A DNA stretch of 64,000 nucleotides from Pisolithus tinctorius. Its lineage: Eukaryota > Basidiomycota > Agaricomycetes > Boletales > Pisolithaceae. Positions 35,669-47,392 of this stretch are shown in pieces. Where the stretch lies: positions 62,001 to 126,000 of the forward strand of contig JANFAH010000064.1 of NCBI GenBank assembly GCA_024663395.1. The letters run 5' to 3'. Every line of letters begins with the position of its first letter. Positions within the stretch are counted from its first letter, which is position 1. A program made the position numbers and the translations under genes. The notes below the pieces were generated by a model. The model saw nothing but the letters and a program-made list of their open reading frames with translations, did not search any database and was not told the DNA's origin.

Positions 35669-37465
35669 TCATTCGATGGAGATCTGCGGCTGAAGTGCAA
35701 CGCCGCCAGTAGAGTAGGATGAATGCCGCTCTTGGGCTTTCGGAGGAGACCCGTATCGCTGATCGGCGCTGATACTGAGATCTGAATAGAAACGACAACA
35801 GTGAAGCTCCTCGAAAAACCGCAACTCAAGACGGCAAGACTAACCTTGGGTCTTAGAATCGTGCAATCCCTTGTCAAAATCATAAAAGCATTTAATGCCG
35901 ACGGCGAAGCTGGCCAGAAGTAGCAGGAATGCGAAAATCGCTAAATCCCGTGTCAGCCTTCCCACACAATAATTTGATCCGCGGACATACTGAACACAGT
36001 CAACGTCGCGCGTGTGGAAAGGTATTGCTGGTCAGACGAAGGCTCGTAGAAGCGAACGAGTTTGTACACTGCAGGTTCGGTCTTAGCATGGGAGAGGGCG
36101 AGGAAGAGACGTGGCACTTGCCGACTACAGTAAGAGAACGGATTGATCGTAGGTGACTTGGTCGCTATGGAAGCAGGGGGAAAACAGCTTACAGTAAGTC
36201 ATTGCTGCCACCATCAAAGCAAGCGAGGCCGACATCAACCTCGAGATCCGGTTAGTTTAGCTTGTACCGGTCATGTAGGAGACACGTACCATTTGATCTC
36301 ACGTTGAACGGCGTATGCGCATCCAGCAAGGAGAATTAAGACAACTGGGATCGCAGCTATCGTGACGCCAAACTCAGCCGAGTTAGCAGTTAGAACGACG
36401 ATCAAAAGCTAATGAGGCTTCAACGACTGGCATCAGGACAGTAGGGTAATACTTGCCTGCATAGTCACTCCGACAAAGCAGAAGAAGTCGAACTTCAGAA
36501 GGCAGATAAAGATTTGATAGTATTGGTACATTGCTGTCGGGTTGGTCTCGATTAAAAGGGACAACAAAAATGTGCAAAAAAAACCAACACTTTAGCTTCG
36601 GGTTCGCACCCACGACGTGGAATATCACCCATCTGAAATGAGGTCGTTAGAATAAGTATGACTTACAAGGAGTAGAGTCTTGCCCAAATTCCTCGTAGAG
36701 TGCTTTGATCCAATACATTATCAGGATCCACGAAGCGCCAATTACGCAGGGTGCAACTACTAGATACGGCATCACCTTGTCCCATAAGAAATTGTGGTTA
36801 TTTTCGCATTGCGATATATAACAGGGCACTATGGCAATCTTTGTCTCGTGCACCTGTAATGCAGAGAAGACTAGGAGAGCACCGTGGAATACTGCAACCT
36901 GAGATAAGCCGCCAGTCCGAAGTCTTGAAACCAGAGAAAAGCCCACCGACGATGCCGAGTAGTTGGATGACATTTCTTAATCTCAGTGCGTCATAGGCCA
37001 GGGCGAGCTCAAATAACCTGCAAAGAGTGAACGGGATGCAACATGAGCGAAGAAGCGTTACATACTCGGCGAGAATGAACAGTGCCAGATAACAGGGAAG
37101 GGTCTATAGAAGTTTTAGCCATCCGAACGTATCTGCGATGTCGGGAAGTACGCACCTTATAACTGGCTGTGTCCAAAGTATCTCCAAGGTAGGCATGCAC
37201 CTGCAAAGTCATCTAGACGCCAGTCCCTCGACAGACTCGCAAACTCACGACACCGAAAGTTAATGCAACCATTGCAATGACGACAACAGCTTCTGCGAAA
37301 ATATGAATGTTCCCATCCTGATACAGTGCTTATGGTATAACGTACGGAGTAGAACTAGTTGGAAATGTCCATCAGACTACTGATTACCAAGTGAAATTTT
37401 GTAGACATACTGGTAATCATGAAGGCCCGCTGAGCTCTTGTCCCGAGCAACGGTTCAACCGCCAT
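35669..37465 (-). CDS. Multi-pass membrane protein of a basidiomycete family, unknown function
   Basis: About nine exons encode seven or eight membrane helices. The start MAVEPLLGTRAQRAFMITT is followed by LYQDGNIHIFAEAVVVIAMV. Helices include LPCYLALFILAELFELALAY, FHGALLVFSAL, VMPYLVVAPCVIGASWILIM and YYQIFICLLKFDFFCFVGVT. Further ones are FGVTIAAIPVVLILLAGCAY and IFAFLLLLASFAVGIKCFYD. The cytosolic tail ends GGVALQPQISIE with a TGA at 35669-35671. The YYQIFxCLLKFDFFxFxGxxxQ segment recurs in a hypothetical membrane family I associate with agarics. No transporter or receptor signature was recognised. Some junctions (near 36530-36600) had two possible splice choices. Confidence 0.65.
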
Positions 37466-37900
37466 CCTGGAGAAAGAGAACCAACCTGGAAGTTGGTAAG
37501 GTGAGGGAGTGCAAGTCTTACGCCGCTGGACGTATGAATTTAAGTCACTTGGTACTCAGTCACGGTATACAGCTGCAGTGGCTGTGCCCCTCATTTCCTG
37601 TACTCTGCGGTGCAATAAACTAATAACACAAATTCGGTCAAAGTTATGAGCCCATCCATTGCACTAACATGGATGCAATGGATCTCCTTGACTGCCAATA
37701 GCTTCCACACAGAAGCCCCCGCACCGTGGTGAGACAAGCAATCGTTTCGCGAGGTTCTACTTTGCAAGCGTAACAACGGCACTGACAGGAATGTCACACA
37801 AAGGCTGGAGATGAAAACGTCAAAACGCATCACCCCTGTAAACGCTTTCTTTGACAGCTCGAGCCACGAACAGCTCTTCTGCCCATAAAGACCGTATGTA
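37466..37900. other. Spacer between membrane-protein and SET genes
   Basis: 435 bases. On the minus strand a short string near 37835 resembles one in the SET gene near 38275 (CCTGTAAAcGCTTTCTT), perhaps a fragment of a small duplication. No gene supported. Confidence 0.35.
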
Positions 37901-39456
37901 CTACTGCTCGAGTGATCGCCCAATATTCATCTCGAGCACCCGCTGTGCTCTACCAATAACTTCGTCGCATATGTGGAGGATGGAGTCCCTGCATGATTGC
38001 TCGTTATCACCCGATACGAGCTCTCGCCTGCCTGCGATGACGTCTCGCCACAGCTGTATATCATTGTCGATCTCGATTGCTGTACCCATCAAATGGTGCA
38101 AACGCAATGCTGCGATCAACGGCCAGGATACTTGGGCGGAATCTGGTGTTGAGAAAAGAACACAGTCGCTGATAATAATAGTGGGGTCAGTTAATGCCTG
38201 GAACTTTGGACAGGTCCTACCCCCAGTGCCCTTCACCGACAAGCAGGTCCTTGATAGCACGACTCCGACTTTGATCCCTGTAAATGCTTTCTTCCACGAC
38301 ATCCTGTACGTCTACTTCACCGCAGGCTGGTCTTGCAACGTCACGAGGGCCATTCACAAAGCCATACTCCGTGAAAAGCGTCTTGTTAGAATGACAACCA
38401 TAAGTTAACATGATTTCATCGTCATCCTGGATTTTTGCGTGATCACATGCAAAAAAGCGAAGCCCTTCGCCTATGGAGGGGACCGGAGCAGAATTCCAGA
38501 TATCCGCATTTGTTGGACCAGGGCGCATGTTCGACGTACAAGAACTGTGGTTGGCGAAATCGAGGATTGGACACAGTGTGAAGTTGTCAGGGTTCGATTT
38601 CGAAGACTTGAGGCGATAATATATGCATCGGGTGTTGACTGTTAGGAAGATCCACTACTGTACCTGAGGAGGACATGCAATGGAGTCCTACCATTTAGCC
38701 ACGCCCATAGAAAATCCATGACAGCCCTAACGTCATCGACACCAGCCGGTGGCCCCCTTAATTTTGCAGACATGAGAGGTTGTATCTGGCAAGATCAGTA
38801 CGAAAAGTAGGGCTAGCTTATGTCAACTACTGTACCATAACAGAATGTACTTTGGACCAGTCGGTCGTAAATCGATGATGAAGACGGTCCAATGTGGATG
38901 AAACACTCGGTGGAAGCCAGCGTAGTAGATGGTCGTCTTGGCAAGCAGTGCCCTGGTGTTTGGACTGGACCACCCACGTTAGAGGGTGACTACCAAACTC
39001 TCTGGGAAGGGTTGAGATGTACGGCCCAAACAACGGGTCCTCGCTGTCTTCATCATCTCCCTTAGGACGCCATAAGAATAGATGCATAGAAACGAGTTGG
39101 ATGCCAGTGAGCGCCTCAACGGCCTTCGGTGGGTAGTGCGGCCTGAGGGTCATTACATTGATCATGGCCTTGGCTGGGATAGAGAAAAGGAGGCTGCCAG
39201 GCTGAATGACATCGCCTGAGCCAACCTGCAACATAGGTTTCCTGACAATCACGTACAGGACAGGATCTTCGAGCAAATAGGCCGTATCCAGATGCTGTAC
39301 ATGTTGACGAGTCGGCGGGCAGCAAGATATTGATTGTGAAAGTACTCAACACTGTGTCTTTCTGCACTCAACAGTGAGGTCTGTCGTCTCCGCGCCCTGT
39401 TTCTTGAGCCAAACCATCAAGTTATCCCATCGGTCGCCTGGCGCGTTTTCGCACAT
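37901..39456 (-). CDS. SET-domain protein (non-histone lysine methyltransferase type)
   Basis: Split SET domain of the Rkm/SETD3/SETD6 arrangement. The start MCENAPGDRWDNLMVWLKK is spliced to SSGYGLFARRSCP. Then follow GDVIQPGSLLFSIPAKAMIN, LTGIQLVSMHLFLW and LFGPYISTLPREFGSHPLTW. After the inserted (iSET) helical part comes FTLCPILDFANHSS, the conserved NHS region, and the core closing segment EIMLTYGCHSNKTLFTEYGF with the catalytic tyrosine. C-terminal helices follow (SWPLIAALRLHHL, ILHICDEVIGRAQRVLEMN). These motifs suggest an active S-adenosylmethionine-dependent methyltransferase. Substrate unknown; ribosomal or elongation-factor lysines are typical for this class. About eight exons. Confidence 0.82.
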
Positions 39457-39546
39457 CTTCAAGACTGCTTCAAATCAAGCAGCAGCCCTCACAGCGGTAC
39501 CTGAGGCCTTTCTGTGTGAAAAGTTCCGGATGTTCTCATTGACACG
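39457..39546. promoter_or_regulatory. Divergent promoter of SET and SDR genes
   Basis: Ninety bases between the two ATGs (176 or more if the SDR starts at 39661). No clear motif seen. Confidence 0.4.
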
Positions 39547-40826
39547 ATGATGATGGCGGCCGGCATGTCTGTACATATACTGAGGTCGGTCCGTTATCAA
39601 TCCCGTCATCTCTCACCGCTTCGTCCTTTCAGCCAATCTTACGTCCCTCGCCGCAACTTCATGTCTGTATTCAACTCTTCTCGTCTTCTCGGGAAAACCG
39701 TCTTGGTCACTGGGGCAAGCTCCGGTATCGGCGCGGTGAGATCTGTTAATTAGGCGTGCCAGTCCGTCCTAGCTGATAAGTCGACGTCGAAAGGCAACAG
39801 CAGTGCTATTTGCAAAAGTGCGCCCGGGAATGACCCCAAGGGTCACGGTTGTCTGGCACTGATGGATAGTTGCTTAGGGGGGTTCGAATGTGATCGTTAC
39901 TGCTCGGCGGGCGGATGCTCTGCAGAAGGTAGTTGAGAGGTGTGTCGCTGCACACAGGGAAGCAGGTGCTCAGTGCGGTGGCAAATTTGTTGCCATCCCC
40001 TTCGATGTCTCCGACAAGAACCAAGTTGCTTCCTTTCCCGACAAAATCCCTGCAGAGCTCCGGCGCATTGACATCCTCGGTGAGCCTTAACAACATCATA
40101 AGCATAAATTTCGTAATGTCTCCATTTCGGATACCCCCTTTGCACAGTAAACAACGCAGGATACGTCGTAGGTGTCGACCGTGTAGGAGATATCTCACTG
40201 GAGAACATGGAGGGAATGTTCGCCACCAACGTATTTGGCCTGATTGCTTTGACCCAGCTTTTCGTCAAAGGTCACCGTCTATAGCGCTTAGAAAGCTTGC
40301 ATTCGCTCATTTCCCTCCAGATTTCAGAGAAAGGGGCACCGGTCACATAATCAATATCGGTTCGATTGCAGGGAAGGAACCCTATGCTGGTGGTAGCATT
40401 TACTGCGCAACAAAGCACGCGTTGCACGCATTCACAGCAGCGTTGATGAGAGAAGTTGTCGATACCCCTATCAGGGTAACGGAGATCCAGCCAGGTATGC
40501 TGCAACCAATAGTGAATGGCTGATGGTCGCACTACTGGACTGACTTTATCGCTCGATAGGTATGGTCGAGACAGAATTCTCCATCATCAGGTACAGGGGC
40601 GACAAAACAGCGGCAGATAAGGTGTATGATGGTCTACAACCTTGTAGGTGACTCCTATGTGAAGGTTGCTGGTAACCTGCTAATACGGATACCAGTGGTT
40701 GCTGAGGATATCGCTGAAGAAATTGTCTGGGCAGCATCGCGTCCACCACACGTGAACATCGCAGAACTATTTGTTCTCCCCGTTAACCAGGCCTCTGCTA
40801 CTATTACTTACCGGTCCAAAGCTTGA
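39547..40826 (+). CDS. NADP-dependent short-chain dehydrogenase (YMR226C/YdfG type)
   Basis: Classical SDR resembling yeast YMR226C, which oxidises serine and related 3-hydroxy acids. Seven exons join to give [20 protein letters not shown] (cofactor TGxxxGIG), [20 protein letters not shown] (Arg pair favouring NADP), [65 protein letters not shown] and [12 protein letters not shown]. The N-S-Y-K tetrad is complete. Relatives usually start at the MSVFNSSR methionine (39661). The upstream ATG at 39547 would add a basic, Ser-rich stretch ([20 protein letters not shown]) that could direct it to mitochondria. All introns have clean GT-AG ends. Confidence 0.9.
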
Positions 40827-40968
40827 ACGGGCAAAGGCCCTATCGAGGCGGCTCTCCAAGATAAACCGTGTCTATATTAACAACAGTAATGCCATCAAGG
40901 AGAGATTTGAGGGTAATAAAGATACAGCAATGCAACAATAACAACATGCAGAACAAATGTGAGGTAAA

Positions 40969-43900
40969 TCAGCCCTTCGGCCTCTTGTTCTTCGATCTAG
41001 TCGTCCTCATGGGGACAGGTTCCGCTTCGACATCGTTGTCGTACATAAACTTTTTGATAACAACATGGTCTTGAACGAGTTGGAGAGGCGGACGGCTATC
41101 AATGTCCATGATGTTCCCCAGTGTATCTAGGCGAAGGTTCTGCGATTGATTGAGACCAGCAGAGTCCTTCAGAGAAAAAAAATGCATACCTTAGAAGATG
41201 GTGCTAAACAACCCTTTGCGTGGGGGTCATGCTGCTGAAACCGTGGCATTGGATGAACGTCCTCAATATATACTGTCGTGGCCAGTCCGCGACACCACTT
41301 GACTTGTTTCGTCGGCCTTACTTGCTCGCCCTTATTTCCCTCCCCAAACTGTGGTCTCTTGATAGGTGACAATCTCTCGGGCGTCTCATAATCTTCCTCA
41401 TCTCCTGGAGCTCTAAAGCGCCTAGTAGGCGTCAAGTCCACATTTTCGTCGTGCCCGTGACCGTCGAGGGTGTGGGTGGTGTGTTCACTCAGTCCCTCCA
41501 TGTCGTTACCTTCTTCACTCCTTCGCGCCCTCCTCTGAGCTCGTTCCTTTCTCTGCCGGTCTTGTTCCTCTTTTTCTTTCTGGAGAATGGTCCGAATCTT
41601 GACCGCTGGACTCTCTGGACGAAGGCCATCCTTCCTGATCACTTCCGTTGCAAAAATGGCTACAGTTTGCTGATTCTTCGCTGTATTGGACGACGTGAGT
41701 GCTCTCAATGCTGTCGCACTCATACCCATAAAGCCACTTTCTTCTCCTCGGGTTGGCGGTCGGCGACCAGCCTGACTAGACCGGGAGGTGTTGCTGAATA
41801 CGCCATCATCGTTCGAAGTAGCTTGGCGTGTGCGAGATGATCTCTTCAAGTCTGACTTCCTCTTGCTTGGTTGCGAGTCGAGGTCATTTTCCTTGAGAGC
41901 AACGGCAGAAGCCTGGGGCAACAGAGACTTTGGATCGCGATCTCCTGGGTTTGTCAATGCTGTGACGGAAAGAGGTCGCGACTGCTGCGCTTCTGAAGGC
42001 AACCGAGGAGCGTTCGAATCAGGTAACGTTTTCTCTCCGCTTTCAACGCTCGCTTTCGTAGGTGGGTAGCGTGCTGCGAGCATACCATCGACAACTTTGC
42101 GAAACAAGATCGGTGTGTTAGGTTTCTGGGGACTTGGTGCCTGTGCACTAAGCTCCGGGAATGAATTTGGAGGCTTCACAGCATGCTTGCCACCGAATGT
42201 CCCGGGCGTTACCTGACGAGCACTAGCTGAACGAAAGCTAGGTTCGGATGCCCCTGCTTCCAGAACACGCTTTCTCTTTAAAGTTTTGGCTGCTGAGCTA
42301 ACGGACGAGGAGAGCCCATTGACGTTCTGATCGGTTGGGTCATGAGCACTGCCGTGTCCACCTTCACCGCAGGGGCGCGTGGGAGGAATCGGCTTCTGGG
42401 TAAACAAGCTTAGTAACTCAGAGTAGGGTTCTGTTTGGGAATACTCACAGAATTTAGTTCTAGTTTAGAGATAGAAATAGTGTTTGGGCGGTTAGCACTC
42501 GTCTGCGGTCGAGTATAAGGTTTGGCATTCATCCTGGGAATACGGCTGCCCACAGAACGTTGTCTGAGGAGAGATTTATCAGGACTGACAGGGAGCATCC
42601 TCCTAGTGGCGTCTGGTACGGTGGTTTCCTCTGTCTCATTCTCCTCTGGAATGGAATATGTCGAACCAGCTTCCGCCTTCTCCACCGGTACAAGGGGGAA
42701 GGGTAATGTGGGGGCAGCTCTTGGTGTTGTAAGGTGCGGAAACATCGGTTCTTTACGAGTTCTCGTTGACGCTGGGGAAGGTTCAACGGAGCGGCTTCGA
42801 ACAGACGAATGAATGGACGGTTGTGGCTCTACAGATGCACTACGCGTCCGTAGAATTGTGGGCATAGGGGGCAGAGTTATCCTAATGGTCGGGCGACTTG
42901 GAGACTCTGTACACCCTGCGACAAGCACTCGTTTTGCGGGACTGTGTGACAGGTTATCGGGACGTGAGAAGACTAGGCCACTTGTATTGGAGAAGTGTCG
43001 CGATTGACTCTCCAGCAGAGCACGGCGAGCTGTCTTCTGTAATGAAGGAGTGGCATCGACAAGCGCATCGTGTATGGGCACCCTCCTTGCAGGAGTCCGG
43101 TGGACACTATCATGAAAGTGTCCAGCCTTGAGAGAAGTGTCGTGAGCAACAGTCGACCGCGCAGAAACAGGAGATGTAGTGAGGGTTGGCTGGAGCGTGG
43201 ATGGGTTAGAAGATATTGGTTCCTGGTCCTGCTCGGGTACCGGTGGGACCTGTCGTTCCCGGGAGGATGGTAGAAGTTGTGTTAGTAGACCCTCGGACTG
43301 GGGAGACAAGGACCCTAATCTATCTTGGCACAACTTGTCATGATTCCTGGCCACAACGAGCTTCCGCTTGCCCCTGCTCCTGGCGTTTGTTGCAACTACT
43401 TCGTCCTCGTCGGCAGAGCCTTCACGCAATGAGTCCAAGGCTTCCATTGTTCCAGCATCACCTGCAACCGGTAATGATGGCGGTCCGAAATTCGAAGACT
43501 GTGAAGCGCAAGCTCTAACCGTACCATTCTCAGAGTCCTTCTGCTGTCCAGATACCCCAGGAAACTCTTCTGTGATATATGATACTTCTTGTGCCGAAGA
43601 CCGTGTCAGTGAAGAACCCTGTGTGCTACATTCAGCTTGCGCAGTTCGTATATCTATAGTGCTTGCTGAGTGCGGCTTAGTTACGCCATCAGCACATTCT
43701 GACCAAGACGTAAGTTCAGGTGAGACAAACAGAAAACCGACAATGGCGGTTGGGCTGTTGCAATTGAGACAGACGGAACATACACACCTAACACAATATT
43801 CTGTAGAGTAGATTCGGAACAAGATTTAAATGAAGTTAGGTCCGGTTGCAGAGCAGCGGAGACACCAGAGGCTGGTATTGTCTTGCTTTCAAGAACCAAC

Positions 43901-44503
43901 GGAGAAGGTCGAAAGGGTGACGAAGGCATCATGGGCTCCGCTAGCTGATTCAATCTCTCTAGTAGGTTGACGGTACGGAATGGACTCGGAGGTGCGGACG
44001 CGTCGAGCAAAGGAAATTGTCTGCCTTTCCCTGGTGTGTACTCGACACCAGTATGCATGCGTCGCTGAGGAGGGGGTGAAGGATTGTCAAATGCACGCAT
44101 TATCCTGCCGGCGAGCACAGAGGAGGGCTCTAAGACCAAAGAAAGTTGTCAAGAGAAAGGGAAGGGAAGGTTTGGAATCGCATCGCTCACCATCTTGAAA
44201 GAATGGGTCCTCATGATGGCCACTTGGGTTATTCTCGATGTCATCTCCCGCATTTGCATCTGGCGATTGCAAGCGGGGCGACGCGGCGCGGGAGAGCCTC
44301 GGCGAACGACGCAACGGGGCGTCAAACGCGTCAAACTTGTATACTCTCTGTTGAGCAGTACTCTGTGCAATGAGCTTCTTCTCTGGAGAGAGTATAGGGC
44401 CGAAGTAGACTCTTGCTGTTGAAGAGTTCACCTCATCGGTGTCTGAAGTTTCGCTGGCTTTGTCCGCCAGCGAACAGTCCGTGGACGAAGTCGAAGGATC
44501 CAT
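40969..44503 (-). CDS. Large disordered, Ser/Pro/Arg-rich protein with conserved ends
   Basis: About 1,100 residues from at least five exons. It starts MDPSTSSTDCSLADKASETS and continues VYFGPILSPEKKLIAQ, RRSPRLSRAASPRLQSPDAN and SVLAGRIMRAFDNPSPPPQR. The middle is low complexity with many SP/TP dipeptides and basic clusters, suggesting a phosphoregulated nuclear protein. The C-terminus looks more ordered: QVKWCRGLATTVYIEDVHP, KGCLAPSSK, then LRLDTLGNIMDIDSRPPLQL and DHVVIKKFMYDNDVEAEPVP, ending NKRPKG. I do not recognise a named family. The head and tail blocks look like the parts under selection and suggest one continuous gene rather than several. A cell-cycle role is only a guess from the SP/TP content. 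Confidence 0.6.
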
Positions 44504-45622
44504 TAGTCTCGCAATGTACAGATTGAAAAACCAGGGGATATTCTGTGCCCATGTAAGGTCTGCACGAAGCAGCAGACTCTGGTGCGGGGGTTGTCACGAT
44601 CGAGGAGGAAAACAAAGTTGGAACGCGCGTAGCTGACACGTGACGTACGCAGTCCGAGATTCCTCAACATAAGAAATCTCTGTGAACGTGGAATGTGCAA
44701 CCAACCACGAACGTTGACTGAGATGGACTTTGGCGTAGCTCCGTTGAATTGGAACTTCAAAACTTTCCCTCTGTAAGACCAACTGAAGGTGGCAAGACCG
44801 ACGATCTCTTCCTCAATATCTTGCGCTGTACGTATATTGATTAGCTGGGCTCTGGCAGGTAAGCCAGGGTGCCTTCACAGCCTTCTGACTGTTGGATAGC
44901 TGTAGGTAAGGAACGACCAAGCTGCAGCATCGGATGTTCACACCGTCCGCCGTTGTTTTCGGAAGCACAGCGAACATCAAATCCCCCACAATCAGCGGCA
45001 AACCCGGACGAGACATGGTCCATGAGTAGGCTGACATTGGGATACGCAGACCACACTACGGAGTATCATGTTACTGGAACCTCCTAATAGCCCGGAAATC
45101 ATCATGCAATGCAGGCAAGTTTTCTTGGTTATCAACCCGATGTCAAGGGGTGGACCCGACACGTTCGGAGTCGATTGAGTGCACAGTTCGCACATCAGCT
45201 CAGACAGGATAGCGATAGCTTGATATTCCCTGTTGTAGCTTTGTACAGCCTTACAGCACTAGTGGGTTCGTGGACGGTCGTACATAATCTATCGGAGAGT
45301 TTCAGAGCCATCAATGATCAATCCCTTTCGTTGTCAGGGTGCGGGATTGATCCAACACCACTCTTGTGCATGCCGTGTTGACCGCATCACAGTGAGACCA
45401 GTGATGAGCTTAATTCTTCCACTGGCAGCCCTTTAATAAGCTGCCCTCAGGCCGTTCATCGTTATACCCAAGCCCTCCACAACCAGCGATCGGTGCTTAG
45501 TGGCTTTTCTCAGACAGGGTCGAGGAAGGCATACGTCTTGAAGAACACCCAAGTCATCACTGGTCCTTGTTACCCGTCCCTCCCACATATCACTGCGGCA
45601 ACCAAGTCACCTCACTCGAACG
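44504..45622. other. Spacer with a possible small minus-strand gene (about 45330-44540)
   Basis: The minus strand contains protein-like frames: MALKLSDRLCTTVHEPTSAV (from about 45310), then NREYQAIAILSELMCELC, then LPLIVGDLMFAVLPKTTADG, and IEEEIVGLATFSWSYRGKVL with KFQFNGATPKSISVNVRGWL nearer 44700. They lie in different frames with plausible short introns between, so a gene of about 250 residues is possible. No family recognised and I could not complete the joins. The right part carries the promoter of the hydrolase gene. Confidence 0.3.
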
Positions 45623-47323
45623 ATGAAATTCCTTTTCCCTTGGACTTCAGAACGGAAAACAGAAGTCCGTCATCCTCCGACGTCGGCTGTCGTGACTATC
45701 CAGGATCATAGCACGAGGCGTGTCTCCCTTCGGGAGCTTGTAGAGGAGAAGTGCCCTAGCTTACATGTCCCGTTCCACCCAGCTTGGTGGCTTCCCAAGT
45801 GAGCACAAACGCGTTTTGTAATCCGAAGCGAGCTAAGCACAGCGCAGTGGTCACTTGCAAACCCTGTATTGTGTGCTGGGAGATTTCTCTCAGAGAGACA
45901 AGATCGTTTACAAAAGGTTGTTTTCAATCGATCTTCCCTTAAGAGGGTTTTTGAACCATCCCTTCAGGACCATGTTACGCTTGAAGGACGGTGGAACTTT
46001 GTCAGTCATTGCACTCATGATCTTTGGCCCATATCATTAAGCATCTGTTCTCAGGGGATTGGACTTCACTCCTGTAGATGATACCAACTTACGACCCGAT
46101 GCCCCCATCGTCGTCGTGTTGCACGGCCTCACTGGTGGTGCGTTAGTGCAACAGGGTCTCCGTTACATGCTGATCCACACACACTCAAGGTTCATACGAA
46201 TCCTACGTGAGGGCCATCCTTTCCCCTGTTTGTCTACCACCTTCGGAAGGGGGCCTTGGATATCGTGCGGTAGTCGTTAATTTCCGCGGTTGTGAGTTCC
46301 GTTTCGGCTTACGTATGTAAAACGTACTGACAATTTGCGCGTGCAGGTGCAGGCGTCCCTATCACTAGCCCTCAATTCTACTCAGCGGGCCACACGGATG
46401 ACTTCAGACAGGCAATATTCTACATATCCACTCTTTTTCCGGACGCGCCTTTACTCGGGATCGGTTTCTCCCTGGGGGCGAATGTCCTGACAAGATACGT
46501 TGCCGAAGAAGGTCAGCATTGTCGACTGAGATCAGCCTGCGTTCTGGGATGTGTGAGTCTGCAGCCACGTTCATCTCCTCTGCATTCCTAATTGGATGTT
46601 GTCCAGCCCTGGAACTTAGCCGCAAATAATAAATGGTTATTTATCTCCCAACTTCTCGTATCTTTACCTGCTTACATTCTTTCTAGGCTCGACTCCACCT
46701 ACATTGGTAATATATACTCTAAGGGAATGGGTCAGAATTTGGTTAATCTGCTCAAGAGCCACCTCAACTCGCTCTCGCAAACTCCTGAACACGATGTATC
46801 AAAGGCGGCAATGACCGCAGTTGCTCTGAACAAGCCAACTATCGGGGAATTTGACAACACGTTCACTAAAGTAGGCGGTGGCTCCTCGCCACCGTGGCCG
46901 TTCGCATCCGGTGCCGACTATTATGAATATGCATCTAGTCATAAAGTGCTTGGCGACGTGCGGATCCCCTTGCTTTCTATTAACGCAGCAGACGATCCAG
47001 TCGTACAAGAGGTACCCATGGATGCCAAGGGAAATGAGTGGATAATTATGGCATTGACCTCTCATGGGGGACACCTTGGGTGGTTCGAGCCGGACGACGA
47101 CTGGGGTCAAGTTAGAAGGTGGATCAGGCGACCTGTTCTGGAATGGTTCCACGCCACAGCGGAGGTTCTGCAGAGAGAGACACCACAACACCTAGATATC
47201 CGAGAAGTTGACGGTTATCTCACTGAGGTCGGTAGAGAAAATTTGGGCTGCAGAGTACTTGATGATAAAGAGCAAATCATCCGGGGCACAGAAGGCCAAG
47301 CAGGCATCTTGGCAGGTCTATGA
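45623..47323 (+). CDS. Alpha/beta hydrolase, YheT/Eht1-Eeb1 type
   Basis: Serine hydrolase of the AB-hydrolase-4 family, which in yeast includes medium-chain ethyl ester synthases/esterases and a monoacylglycerol lipase. The start MKFLFPWTSERKTEVRHPPT leads SLRELVEEKCPSLHVPFHPA, then WWLP spliced to SSGHLQTLYCVLGDFSQRDK. Core: IVVVLHGLTGG (oxyanion HG), SYESYVRAILSPVCLPPSEG, GYRAVVVNFRG, GVPITSPQFYSAGHTDDFRQ, nucleophile elbow GFSLGANVLTRY, acid in NAADDPVVQE and histidine in TSHGGHLGWFE. The triad is complete, so activity is expected. About eight exons, with the last long exon from 46608. The C-terminal ~40 residues beyond EWFHATAEV are poorly conserved in character. Confidence 0.9.
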
Positions 47324-47392
47324 CACTTAGTTGTACTACGTCATTAGAGATATATTAGAGTCGGGTTTACTGATTTTTGGGGTGGAGCCAGT

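Noticed and set aside
36540..36620. tRNA-like arm (gggttcgcaccc) near 36600
   Set aside because: It lies within the membrane-protein gene, next to an intron, with no matching acceptor stem, D arm or anticodon arm. No other tRNA-like signal was found in the window.
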